Assembly: GCF_000166195.2 (NCBI RefSeq)
Contig: NZ_CM001403.1
Coordinates: 1,550,001 to 1,614,000, forward strand
From: Mucilaginibacter paludis DSM 18603
GTDB lineage: Bacteria > Bacteroidota > Bacteroidia > Sphingobacteriales > Sphingobacteriaceae
DNA length: 64,000 nt
Direction: 5' to 3'
Shown: piece by piece, positions 23,978-31,725 of the stretch
How the letters are laid out: each line of letters starts with the position of its first letter
How positions within the stretch are numbered: position 1 is the stretch's first letter
Program-made: the position numbers and the translations under genes
Notes under the pieces: model-generated
Databases searched by the model: none
What the model saw: only the letters and a program-made list of their open reading frames with translations
What the model was told of the DNA's origin: nothing

Positions 23978-24864
23978 GCGGCCTGGTACTTTCTAAACTT
24001 GTTTACAAAATATTCTCCGGCCAGGTTAACCAGGAGTGTAATTAGAAAAAGTACGGTAGCAATGGCAAACAGCGCATAGTAATGGGTGGTTTGATACGGT
24101 ACTTCTCCCATTTCAATGGCAATGGTCGCGGTAATGGTACGTACCGAATGGAAGAAGCCTTTTGGAAAAGCAGACACGTTGCCGGTGGCCATGAGGACGG
24201 TCATGGTTTCGCCTATTGCCCGGCCAACACCCAGCATAATGGCAGCCAATATACCCGGTGCGGCAGCAGGAATTGTAACCTTAATTAAGGTTTGCCATTT
24301 ATTCGCACCAACGCCATAACTGGCCTCTTTATAGGATCTGGGTACGCCTTGTAGGGCATCTTCGGTAACCGTGATGATGGTAGGCAGCGCCATCACTGAT
24401 AACAATATAGCCCCGTTCAACGCATTTAAACCGTTGGACTGGCTGGTTAGGTGGGCTATGAACGGCCCCAGTATGACAATACCTAAAAACCCAATGGCCA
24501 CGGAGGGTACCGCCGCCAGCATTTCTATCATCGGTTTCAGTATGTTCTTCACCTTTTTATCCGCATATTCTGACAAAAAAGCAGCCGTAAAAATACCTAA
24601 CGGAATCGCAATGACCATTGCACCCAAAGTAACCAGGCAGGTACTGACCAATAAGGGTAAAATACCATAACTGGCATGGTTGCCGGAAGGGTTCCACTGC
24701 GTACCGGTAATAAAATCAAGTGGTTTTACCTTTAAAAAGAAAGCTACGGTGTTCCATACAAGCATAAAAAATATGCCGCCCAAAATCGCGATCACCAGTA
24801 AGCCGGTAGTTCTGAAAACTAATCTGGCCGTATAGTCGATTCTTTCTCTTTTAATGAGTTTCAT
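23974..24864 (-). CDS. pstC: Phosphate ABC transporter permease PstC
   Basis: 296 residues, about six TM helices. Hallmarks: YGILPLLVSTCLVTLGAMVIAIPLGIFTAAFLSEYA, EMLAAVPSVAIGFLGIVILGPF and the coupling loop EDALQGVPRSYKEASYGVGANKWQTLIKVTIPAAAPG, then GRAIGETMTVLMATGN. Second gene of the operon, 5 bp after pstS and overlapping pstA by 4 bp. Confidence 0.96.
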   Translation of the reverse strand: MKLIKRERIDYTARLVFRTTGLLVIAILGGIFFMLVWNTVAFFLKVKPLDFITGTQWNPSGNHASYGILPLLVSTCLVTLGAMVIAIPLGIFTAAFLSEYADKKVKNILKPMIEMLAAVPSVAIGFLGIVILGPFIAHLTSQSNGLNALNGAILLSVMALPTIITVTEDALQGVPRSYKEASYGVGANKWQTLIKVTIPAAAPGILAAIMLGVGRAIGETMTVLMATGNVSAFPKGFFHSVRTITATIAIEMGEVPYQTTHYYALFAIATVLFLITLLVNLAGEYFVNKFRKYQAA

Positions 24865-24869
24865 AGGCC

Positions 24870-25709
24870 TTATTGATTTTGAGCGATGATATAATAGCCT
24901 GATGACTGAATGATCTTTTTTCCTGCCGTGCCCTTTTCATAAGCGATAAAGGCAGCTACTTTTTTCCAGGATGTTTCCGGGATGAACTGGTATAATGGCC
25001 TTTGGAAATAATAGCGGCGTGCCATGATGGCCTGCTTGTCCAAAGGTGAAACGGCGACTTGGCCGATCTTTTCGGTTATCTTCAGCACTTTGATCGGCTG
25101 GCTGGCGCCGCTGTGTAGAATGTAACCAACCCCTACATAGCCTATGCCGGAAGCATCTGTTTTAATACCTTCCAGGATCTGTGCGTTACCATTCATTTCC
25201 TTGGCGTCCCGGCTGAATTCAATTTTTAATTTTTTGCGGATAAAGGAATGTGTCCCGGAGTTGCTTTGCCTGCCGTAAATATTGATCTGTATATCCCGGC
25301 CGGTTACCGCTTTCCAGGTTTTATATTGTCCGTTTAGTATTTTTTTCAAGGTGCCGACATCGATAGAATCAAGCGGAAATGTTTTTTGTACGATAAATGC
25401 TGTAGCATCCTCGGCAAATATTACCGTACGTAACTTGATCCCTCTTACTTTGAACAGGCTGTCTTCTTCGGCGTTCAGCGGCCTGGATGAGTTGGCAATA
25501 TCGGTTTGTCCATTCAGCAGTGAAGCAATCCCCAGCCCGGAGCCACCGCCGGATATGGCCAGGCTGAACTCGTGGTTTACCTTATAGAAATTTTCTGCCA
25601 GGGTGACCGCCAGGTTGACCTCGGTATCAGAACCCTTTACTTTAATAGACCTGTCATTACTTGCGCAGGAAGTCAGCAGTAACAGGATCAGGTAAGCGGC
25701 GTTCTTCAT
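24870..25709 (-). CDS. pstS: Phosphate-binding lipoprotein PstS
   Basis: 279 residues, lipoprotein leader with lipobox LTSC. The mature protein is a type II periplasmic-binding fold with PstS phosphate-site text: KGSDTEVNLAVTLAENF, SGGGSGLGIASLLNGQTDIANSSRPL and YGRQSNSGTHSF, whose Ser, Gly, Arg and Thr side chains usually hold phosphate. First gene of pstSCAB, delivering phosphate to PstC-PstA. Confidence 0.95.
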   Translation of the reverse strand: MKNAAYLILLLLTSCASNDRSIKVKGSDTEVNLAVTLAENFYKVNHEFSLAISGGGSGLGIASLLNGQTDIANSSRPLNAEEDSLFKVRGIKLRTVIFAEDATAFIVQKTFPLDSIDVGTLKKILNGQYKTWKAVTGRDIQINIYGRQSNSGTHSFIRKKLKIEFSRDAKEMNGNAQILEGIKTDASGIGYVGVGYILHSGASQPIKVLKITEKIGQVAVSPLDKQAIMARRYYFQRPLYQFIPETSWKKVAAFIAYEKGTAGKKIIQSSGYYIIAQNQ

Positions 25710-25732
25710 AACAAAAGAGTTAGGTGACCTCT

Positions 25733-25740
25733 CAAAGATA
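25733..25740 (-). promoter_or_regulatory. Promoter -7 box for pstSCAB
   Basis: On the minus strand this reads TATCTTTG, an exact TAnnTTTG box, 24 bp ahead of the pstS start. Just upstream lies TTAACAG, followed 11 bp later by CTAACTT, a direct TAAC pair that could be a PhoB-type site. The -33 element is weak, as expected if an activator is needed. Confidence 0.5.
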
Positions 25741-25953
25741 GCGATAGCAAGTTAGCTTACTGTTAAATCCCTTAGCTATCTGATTACCAGTGATTTTTTA
25801 TTCTTAAAATTTAATCATTCTCGTCAGTCATCCTCAATAGTCATTTCTGTATAGAGCATAAATGCTTTCAACTTATAGTAGCATAGATATGATCTGCGGC
25901 TATTTCCTGATCTTTAAGAATATCTATGAGAGAATAATAATGCTTTTTTGTAG

Positions 25954-27126
25954 TTACAGATCAGCTTCGTTTTTATCCGGTTTTTTCGCGCCGTCCTCTT
26001 CAGCCGGGACGACAGGCGTGCCTGTAGCGCCATCCTCGTTCTGTGGCGGCAATAGTTTTTCCTTTAAATAATTGTCAGTATGGTCAATAGCGACCTCAAC
26101 CCACATGGGCAGGTGATCGGACATTTGAAAAGTCCTCCAATAGGTTTTATAGTATGCCTTTTTCCCTTTTTCATCGCGGGCTATACCTTCTGAATTTTGC
26201 AGGTACGCCTTGCCCATTGCTTCTGCATACTCGGTTTCATCTTGCAGGTCATCTTTGAAGATCGATTCAAAGTAATCAAAGACTCCGGCCTTGTCTGTCG
26301 TTTCAAACCGCCCCGGCCTTACCTTGAAAGCGATCTGATCATAAAATTTGTTTTTCAACGCATTAGAGGGAAGCTTCTGTAATTCCTCAGGTGTTGTAAA
26401 ACCAGCCTTGGTGATGGCTTCATAGGTGTGATCCTCGCGTTTAAAGATGTTAAAATCGCCTAAAAGGATCATGTTGTGCGACCACGCTGTTTTTTCGGCA
26501 GCTTTATTGGCGATCATCTGCGCCAAATCTTCTATTTCTTTGATCCGTGCAGGATTGTTGCCTACGGAATCACCATAAAGGATATGAACTGTGGTTAACG
26601 TGAAGTTCGTCCAACCTGCTTTAAATCCACAAAGAAAAGGTGTGCGTGCAAGCTGCTTAACGGGTTTATAGATCGTTTGTCCACTCTCCGGGTCTTTTTC
26701 TTCAAGCGGGGGGAGCACCAACTGGCCAGCCAGTCCGCCAAACCTGACTTTACGGGTGTCAAACAGAAAGGCGGTGCGCTCCGAATTTCCCTCCCTCCCC
26801 TCCGTCACATCGGTGAACATATAAGACCAATAGCTGCCCAATATTTCCATCACCTTATCTAAGGCCGCCAGGTTATCGCGCACTTCCTGTATGGCAATGA
26901 GATCAAATTTTGAAATGATCTCTGCAATATAATAATAAGATTCATCTAACCTTCCACCATACTTTGTTCCGCCAAATTCCCGGATGTTCCAGGTAGCCAG
27001 CAACAGGTTACTTTCCATCTGCTTAGCAGGAATTTCTTTGGTTAATTGGACCCTTAATTCCTGAAGTTTCGTTATGGTACGCTTTCCTTGCGGTGTCCCT
27101 GGTTTGATGTTCTGGTAAAATGGCAT
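25954..27126 (-). CDS. Endonuclease/exonuclease/phosphatase (DNase I-fold) protein
   Basis: 390 residues. EEP-superfamily motifs in order: LLATWNIREFG, FDLIAIQEVRD (metal-binding Glu), TLTTVHILYG (Thr-x-x-His region), MILLGDFNIF (GDFN), and MSDHLPMW (catalytic Asp-His). The superfamily cleaves phosphodiesters or phosphomonoesters with Mg. No signal peptide is visible, so it should be cytoplasmic. It has a Pro/Asp/Lys-rich C-terminal tail. Upstream neighbour of pst on the same strand, 244 bp away. DNA, RNA or a signalling nucleotide could be the substrate. Confidence 0.85.
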   Translation of the reverse strand: MPFYQNIKPGTPQGKRTITKLQELRVQLTKEIPAKQMESNLLLATWNIREFGGTKYGGRLDESYYYIAEIISKFDLIAIQEVRDNLAALDKVMEILGSYWSYMFTDVTEGREGNSERTAFLFDTRKVRFGGLAGQLVLPPLEEKDPESGQTIYKPVKQLARTPFLCGFKAGWTNFTLTTVHILYGDSVGNNPARIKEIEDLAQMIANKAAEKTAWSHNMILLGDFNIFKREDHTYEAITKAGFTTPEELQKLPSNALKNKFYDQIAFKVRPGRFETTDKAGVFDYFESIFKDDLQDETEYAEAMGKAYLQNSEGIARDEKGKKAYYKTYWRTFQMSDHLPMWVEVAIDHTDNYLKEKLLPPQNEDGATGTPVVPAEEDGAKKPDKNEADL

Positions 27127-27391
27127 GGCGATAGGGTTGAGATGGTTAGTTATCAGATTAATAATTAAATAAAAATACTAAAAAGTTGTTAAGCTAATAT
27201 TAAATAACCGCCTCAAATTCAGCAGTTCCAGCAGCCTCATTGCGTCCCTCCATTCGGCAGCTTCACTGCATTGGGCATAAGTGGCTCCGTTCCTTCGCCA
27301 CCCATGCTGTCTGCCACTTTATAATCTCTTATAAGTGTCTTTTACCGCTGGTTAATAATTCCACCCATCTTTTTGAGAGCAAATTTCTCAA

Positions 27392-27505
27392 CAATCCCTT
27401 TGACGTCAAGACCGGTGCCCTACGGGTTTTCAGAAAAAAATCTTCCCTGCTCGCTGCGCTCACGAGGTTTTTTTTTCTGAAAAGTCTTGCCTTACAAAGG
27501 GATTG
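27392..27505. repeat. Large imperfect inverted repeat (stacked stem, ~114 nt)
   Basis: Successive arms pair in register: AATCCCTTTG (27393-27402) with CAAAGGGATT (27495-27504), CAAGAC (27407) with GTCTTG (27484-27489), TTTTCAGAAAAAAA (27427-27440) with 27470-27483, and CTCG with CGAG around a 9-nt apex. The rest of the 450-bp gap 27127-27577 has no ORF I can support. A DNA cruciform (oriT or single-strand origin) or a stable RNA are both possible. Confidence 0.6.
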
Positions 27506-27577
27506 GTTTAGGTGAGGGTGCTTATCAAAAAGACAGGAGGCCACTGCCGACTGACATATTAAAAAAGAGATAGCACC

Positions 27578-27682
27578 ATGAACACAAAAACAGCAAACGG
27601 CAGAAGCCCACCAACCGCAGGAGGTAAAAACAAAACAGCAAGAACAAACGCCCACAGGGCAAAATCAAATCATTATCAGTAA
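27578..27682 (+). CDS. Basic 34-aa micropeptide upstream of the truncated element gene
   Basis: Starts MNTKTANGRSPPTAGGKNKT and continues basic and hydrophilic to a stop at 27682, 18 bp before the next start. Composition (Lys, Arg, Asn, Thr, Gly) suggests a disordered nucleic-acid-binding peptide or just a translated leader. Low certainty. Confidence 0.3.
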   Translation: MNTKTANGRSPPTAGGKNKTARTNAHRAKSNHYQ

Positions 27683-27700
27683 AAATTTAAAATCAAAATC

Positions 27701-27952
27701 ATGAAAACTACAGTAATCGAATCGGGAAAAACAGGTAATAAAGTGAACAATACCGCAGTAAACGCTAAGGCAGAAAACAACGGTGCGCCTAAAACAAACG
27801 GTCTGCCAATAAGCAAAGAGTTTGACGACAAGCCAAACGGCGAAGCCGAAGCGAAGAAAGCGGAAACCCCTGCAACAAGCGAACAGCCGAAACCACAGGA
27901 AACGCCAAAAGTTGAAACGGCACAATTGCTCGAGAAGAGAAATTTTTTATGA
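27701..27952 (+). pseudogene. 3'-truncated conjugative-element protein
   Basis: 83 residues starting MKTTVIESGKTGNKVNN, then a low-complexity Ala/Lys/Glu/Pro linker. This opening is familiar from ~150-residue proteins of Bacteroidota conjugative elements that continue after the linker into a conserved helical domain (...LHRRS...ENDELE...). Here the conserved half is absent: the frame leaves the linker and stops within seven codons (LLEKRNFL). Downstream DNA turns AT-rich. I read this as a break point. The full-length family is recalled, not searched. Confidence 0.55.
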
Positions 27953-28197
27953 ATTATATTGAGTTTCAATCGGTAGGTTACTATCTGATTTCCTTAAACC
28001 ATATTATGAATTATTGGTGATCAAGCCATTCACATGATACCGAAATACATGGAAAAATTTATAACGTTAGATAAACTTGTTATTGATATTAAGGCAAATG
28101 ATTAAAACTAGCCTATTTAAAAGAGCAATGTCATTGTTGAAATTCCGTTATTTAGATCATTTAATTTTATAAATATCACGAATAATATTAAAAATAC

Positions 28198-28216
28198 CCT
28201 TTAAGTGTTTTAAAGG
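28198..28216. other. Candidate recombination core site upstream of the integrase
   Basis: CCTTTAA-5 nt-TTAAAGG: perfect 7-bp arms around a 5-bp spacer, the geometry of tyrosine-recombinase core sites. It is followed directly by GGATTCACTTCATCC, a stem-loop resembling a degenerate tRNA T-arm, and CCGCACCC. It lies 267 bp before the integrase start. The AT-rich stretch 27953-28197 holds no supported gene. No second copy was found in the window, so attachment-site status is unproven. Confidence 0.35.
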
Positions 28217-28256
28217 ATTCACTTCATCCCCGCACCCAATACCATCAAAAACAAAC

Positions 28257-28291
28257 AAAAGCCTGTAAATCAATATTTTACGGGCTTTTTT
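28257..28291 (+). terminator. Intrinsic terminator left of the integrase
   Basis: AAAAGCCTGTAAA pairs with TTTACGGGCTTTT (13 pairs, one G-U) around a short loop, followed by a T-run. No gene ends just upstream, so it probably belongs to a host gene or RNA that was displaced when the element inserted. Confidence 0.75.
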
Positions 28292-28335
28292 CGTTTTATC
28301 AAATGCACAAAAAAACACAAAAAAACACAAAATTG

Positions 28336-28379
28336 CGTGGCAAAATCATGGCAAAAATTAATTAAAAAAAATTGCCACG
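28336..28379. repeat. Direct and inverted repeats near integrase (arm-type site candidates)
   Basis: TGGCAAAA at 28338 and TGGCAAAAA at 28349 are direct repeats 11 bp apart; CGTGGCA (28336-28342) is repeated inverted as TGCCACG (28373-28379). Just upstream ACAAAAAAAC occurs in tandem. Such repeats beside a tyrosine recombinase gene often are its arm-binding sites. Confidence 0.4.
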
Positions 28380-28482
28380 ATTTAGAGACTAACTCATTGA
28401 TTAACAAGTTGTACACGAGATGAACATCTTGATTTCTTGTAATTGCATGTCGACATTTATTCACTTTTTAAATTTTGTCGTT

Positions 28483-29790
28483 ATGTTAGAGAAAAGCTTT
28501 GCATTGCTTTATTTTTTAAAGCAATCAAAAAATGAGGGGAGTAAAAAGTACATCTATTTACGTATTACTGTCGATGGCCATCCGGTAGAAGTCTCCACAA
28601 AAAAACAATGGTGGGAAAATCGCTGGGATCAAAACATTGGGCGCGCAAGTGGCACCAAACACGATGTACAGGAATTGAATTTTTTCCTTAGCACGCTGGA
28701 AAATAAAGTATTTCAGGCTCGTCAAAAACTTATTGAGGACGATGAACGGATTACTGCAGAAGCTATCCGTGATTTGGTTACCGGCAAGGATACCCGTAAA
28801 ATGATACTTGAAGTGTTCGCCGACCACAACAAGCAGATGGAAGCTTTGGTAGGAAAAGATTACGCAGATGGTACATTGGAACGTTATGAAACATCTTTAG
28901 AGCACACCAAAGCGTTTATTCAATGGCAGTATCAGGTTAATGATCTTTATATCCGCAAGCTTGATCATTTCTTTATTGAACAGTATGCATTTTGGTTAAA
29001 AACCGTTCGGAACTGCAATCATAATACGACGATGAAGTATCTGTCAAACTTTAAAAAGATCGTTCTGATCTGTGTTAAAAATAAATGGTTACAAGGCGAC
29101 CCGTTCACCAATTTCAAGATGTCTAAAAGAGAGGTTATGCGTGAACCTCTTTCAGAATGGGAACTGCAAGCAATGATCAACAAGGATTTTGAAAACGACC
29201 GCCTGAACAATGTGCGTGACATATTCGTATTCAGTTGTTATACCGGCCTTGCCTATGCGGATGTAAAGAAGCTTAAACGAAGTGAGATCAACATGGGTGT
29301 TGATGGTGAGCAATGGATATTTACGCCACGCCAAAAAACTGATACACCGTGTCCTATTCCGTTGTTACCAGTTGCACTGCAATTACTGGAAAAATATGCA
29401 CATTATCCTAAATGCATAAATCAGGACAGGGTATTGCCGGTATTAACCAACCAAAAAATGAACGCGTACCTGAAAGAGATCGCAGATCTTTGCGGCATCA
29501 ACAAAGTGCTTACGTTTCACCTGGCCCGGCACACTTTTGCTACAACAATCTGCCTTAGCAATGGTGTTCCGATGGAAACCGTATCTAAAATGTTGGGGCA
29601 CACCAACCTGAAGCAGACCCTGCATTACGCGAAAACATTGCATAGCAAGATCGGTGCGGATATGGCTTCATTACGTCAGAAACTGGCCGTTAACCCTAAA
29701 CCTGAAAAGGAATGTGGCAAAGGTATATTGGAACCAGTTAAACAGGTACCTACGGTGCCTAAGTTTAATTACGTACTGGTTGCCTCGTAA
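28483..29790 (+). CDS. int: Tyrosine recombinase/integrase (Bacteroidota conjugative-element type)
   Basis: 435 residues from ATG 28483 (MLEKSFALLYFLKQSKNEG); the upstream 21 codons look non-coding. N-terminal arm-binding domain, SAM-like core-binding domain (~105-200), and a catalytic domain with HLARHTFATT (His-x-x-Arg), LGHTNLKQTLHYAK (His and nucleophile Tyr, about residue 382). The first catalytic Arg region reads CYTGLAYADVKKL, lacking the usual Arg, as is known for CTnDOT-type integrases. It probably mobilises the element to its right; its att sites are uncertain. Confidence 0.93.
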   Translation: MLEKSFALLYFLKQSKNEGSKKYIYLRITVDGHPVEVSTKKQWWENRWDQNIGRASGTKHDVQELNFFLSTLENKVFQARQKLIEDDERITAEAIRDLVTGKDTRKMILEVFADHNKQMEALVGKDYADGTLERYETSLEHTKAFIQWQYQVNDLYIRKLDHFFIEQYAFWLKTVRNCNHNTTMKYLSNFKKIVLICVKNKWLQGDPFTNFKMSKREVMREPLSEWELQAMINKDFENDRLNNVRDIFVFSCYTGLAYADVKKLKRSEINMGVDGEQWIFTPRQKTDTPCPIPLLPVALQLLEKYAHYPKCINQDRVLPVLTNQKMNAYLKEIADLCGINKVLTFHLARHTFATTICLSNGVPMETVSKMLGHTNLKQTLHYAKTLHSKIGADMASLRQKLAVNPKPEKECGKGILEPVKQVPTVPKFNYVLVAS

Positions 29791-29832
29791 ATTTTAAGCG
29801 GCATTTAAGCCTTAAATTTTTGAATAGACATT

Positions 29833-30360
29833 ATGGAAAACGCACTGATACCGGACGAAACCCTAATGAGCAAGATATACTTTATCAGAGGTCAGAAAGT
29901 GATGCTTGATAGTGATCTTGCCGAGCTTTACGGAGTTGAAACACGAAGATTGAATGAACAGGTTACAAGGAACGCTGATAGGTTCCCGGATGATTTCATG
30001 TTCAGATTGAACGAATTTGAGTTTGATAGTTTGATGTCGCAAATTGCGACATCAAAACGAGGCGGCAGGCGAAAATTGCCTTATGTATTTACCGAGCATG
30101 GGGTGTTGATGCTTTCGAGCGTATTAAATAGTAAGCAGGCGATAAAGGTCAATATACAGGTGATGCGGATATTTACCCGCATCCGTAAAATGTTTATGGA
30201 TAACACGGAGCTACGTTTAGAAATAGAAATGATCAAAAAGAAACTGGATAACCAAGATAAAAATTTGGAGATCGTATTTCGTTATCTTGATGAACTGATT
30301 GACAAGAACGAACGGCCGAAGGAGCGAAAGCGGATTGGTTACAAGCCGGATGATATTTAA
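29833..30360 (+). CDS. ORF6N-domain DNA-binding protein
   Basis: 175 residues. ORF6N (antirepressor-type) domain in the first ~110 residues: IYFIRGQKVMLDSDLAELYGVETRRLNEQVTRNADRFPDDFMF, ...LPYVFTEHGVLMLSSVLNSKQAI. A coiled-coil C-terminus (EIEMIKKKLDNQDKNLEI) ends ERKRIGYKPDDI. Such proteins occur in phages and mobile elements as regulators. It lies 42 bp after the integrase. A copy of its last residues (RKRIGYKPDD) recurs at 33720-33755. Confidence 0.88.
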   Translation: MENALIPDETLMSKIYFIRGQKVMLDSDLAELYGVETRRLNEQVTRNADRFPDDFMFRLNEFEFDSLMSQIATSKRGGRRKLPYVFTEHGVLMLSSVLNSKQAIKVNIQVMRIFTRIRKMFMDNTELRLEIEMIKKKLDNQDKNLEIVFRYLDELIDKNERPKERKRIGYKPDDI

Positions 30361-30411
30361 ATTGGATAAAATACGCCTATGTATTCAATTCAATATATAG
30401 TCCTCTACATC

Positions 30412-30429
30412 GCAAAGGCTTTGCTTTTT
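30412..30429. terminator. Short terminator between convergent ORF6N and thioredoxin genes
   Basis: GCAAA-GGC-TTTGC followed by TTTTT, in the 92-bp gap between convergent stops. Five-pair stem, so weak, but the T-run is right. Confidence 0.4.
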
Positions 30430-30452
30430 GATGCAGAAATTAGGATTTGTAA

Positions 30453-31541
30453 CTAAGGTAGCAACTTCTCTAACCGTGCATCCAACGCGTTTCCGCGTAG
30501 GTTTTTGTCAATAATTATCCCATTTTCATCTATCAAAAAGTTAGCGGGGATAGCCGAAACGCCGTACATCAAGGTGGCTTTGTTTTTATCGCCGCGCAAG
30601 TCGCTTACATTTTCCCATACCAATTGGTATTTTTTTATGGCCTGTAGCCACGGGCTTTTATTTTCATCCATAGACACACCCAAAATGGCGAAGCCCTTGT
30701 CTTTGAAGCGGGCGTAAGTCCGCACAAGATTAGGGTTTTCCTCCAGGCAGGGCCCGCACCAGGAAGCCCAAAAATCAAGCAAAACGTATTTGCCTTTGAT
30801 CTGTGATAACCTAACCGCTTTTCCTTCGGCATTCATTTGTTCAAAGTCGATATAATGATCACCCACTTTCGGATTTTTGTTCAATGCCAGGTAATCCCTA
30901 ATATTGCGGCCAAACTGTGTGGCCTTCATTTCCGTGGTTAACCGCTCATAAAGCGCCTGCGTTGTTTCCTTTCCCCACACGATTGCATAAATATCCAGGA
31001 TATTGGCAGATACCAGGGAATTCGGATATTTTTTAACCCAATCTTTTTCCACTTCTTTTCCCTTGTCGTTAGCCGACCTGATCCGTGATATTAGGCTTTT
31101 ACGTTCAGCACTGTCTTTTGTCTTATCTAAAATCTTTCCCAGGCTGTCAGCTTCTACACTATACGGTTTGCGCAACTGATCCAGCCGTCTGTCCTCGTCT
31201 TGTGTAGCCGAACCGCTGATCAAGCCTTTTTTAAATTCACCAGCTTTAAGAGTTATGCTGATGTTGGTATTTTCCAGCCAGAAGGGTACGTAGTTGGTGT
31301 ATTTTGCGGTATGCAGGTATACGGGAACCGCTTTTTCAGTAATATGCCCGCTCATGCCGAATTTGCCGCCGATTATACGGCAGGAATCAATCTCGTTATC
31401 AGGATGGGCTGTCCGCAGGTAAAGCCAAGTGCTATCCGGTAGCCCGGTCACGGTACCGTTGATCCGGTAACCCGGGGAAGTTGGGATAAACGTAAAGGCA
31501 GATAAGATACAGGCAGCTAAAAGAAGGAATAGATATTTCAT
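30453..31541 (-). CDS. TlpA-like thiol-disulfide oxidoreductase with DUF4369-like N-terminus
   Basis: 362 residues. Signal peptide, then a beta domain of the DUF4369 type (YRINGTVTGLPDSTWLYLRTA ... GGKFGMSGHI), a helical middle, and a C-terminal thioredoxin fold with catalytic WCGPC at residues 261-265 (LLDFWASWCGPCLEENPNLV) and the cis-Pro region (YGVSAIPANFLID). Exported, probably periplasmic or membrane-attached, reducing or isomerising thiols. Divergent from the LytS/LytTR genes, with a shared 184-bp control region. Confidence 0.92.
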   Translation of the reverse strand: MKYLFLLLAACILSAFTFIPTSPGYRINGTVTGLPDSTWLYLRTAHPDNEIDSCRIIGGKFGMSGHITEKAVPVYLHTAKYTNYVPFWLENTNISITLKAGEFKKGLISGSATQDEDRRLDQLRKPYSVEADSLGKILDKTKDSAERKSLISRIRSANDKGKEVEKDWVKKYPNSLVSANILDIYAIVWGKETTQALYERLTTEMKATQFGRNIRDYLALNKNPKVGDHYIDFEQMNAEGKAVRLSQIKGKYVLLDFWASWCGPCLEENPNLVRTYARFKDKGFAILGVSMDENKSPWLQAIKKYQLVWENVSDLRGDKNKATLMYGVSAIPANFLIDENGIIIDKNLRGNALDARLEKLLP

Positions 31542-31617
31542 GATGCAGTTGAATTATTTATTCCAAAACTACATTGCAGAATGATAGTATTTTGGAGAAT
31601 TAGACCGGGCAGCTGAT

Positions 31618-31678
31618 ATTTTCGACGAGGCATGCACCTCACAATTTAGTCGAAAAAATACGGGGCTTAGTCGAAAAA
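31618..31678. promoter_or_regulatory. GTCGAAAA repeats in the divergent control region
   Basis: TTAGTCGAAAAA occurs at 31646 and again at 31667, exactly 21 bp (two helical turns) apart; an inverted copy of GTCGAAAA lies around 31618-31626. LytTR regulators bind paired direct repeats, so this is a plausible site for the response regulator encoded at 32802, able to act on both flanking genes. Confidence 0.5.
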
Positions 31679-31725
31679 GCCGCAATGTCCATCTCCGGCC
31701 CGGTTATTAATCCCTATTTTGCATC

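Larger units (their letters stand above)
7198..27952. mobile_element. Probable conjugative element 1 (tra1 plus pst cargo), limits approximate
   Basis: Contains rteC, tra1, the H1-like gene, pst/EEP cargo and a truncated conjugative-element gene at its right end. No integrase, relaxase, coupling protein or traN is seen, and no terminal repeats were found, so the limits are guesses from gene content: left after the receptor operon, right at the truncation near 27.95 kb. Confidence 0.4.

Noticed and set aside
27421..27483. Simple intrinsic terminator
   Set aside because: The A/T arms look like a terminator, but the pairing extends much further out on both sides, so it was recorded as a large inverted repeat.
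28301..28331. CRISPR-like or satellite array of ACAAAAAAAC
   Set aside because: Only about three short A-rich units with no spacers; low-complexity sequence or arm sites.
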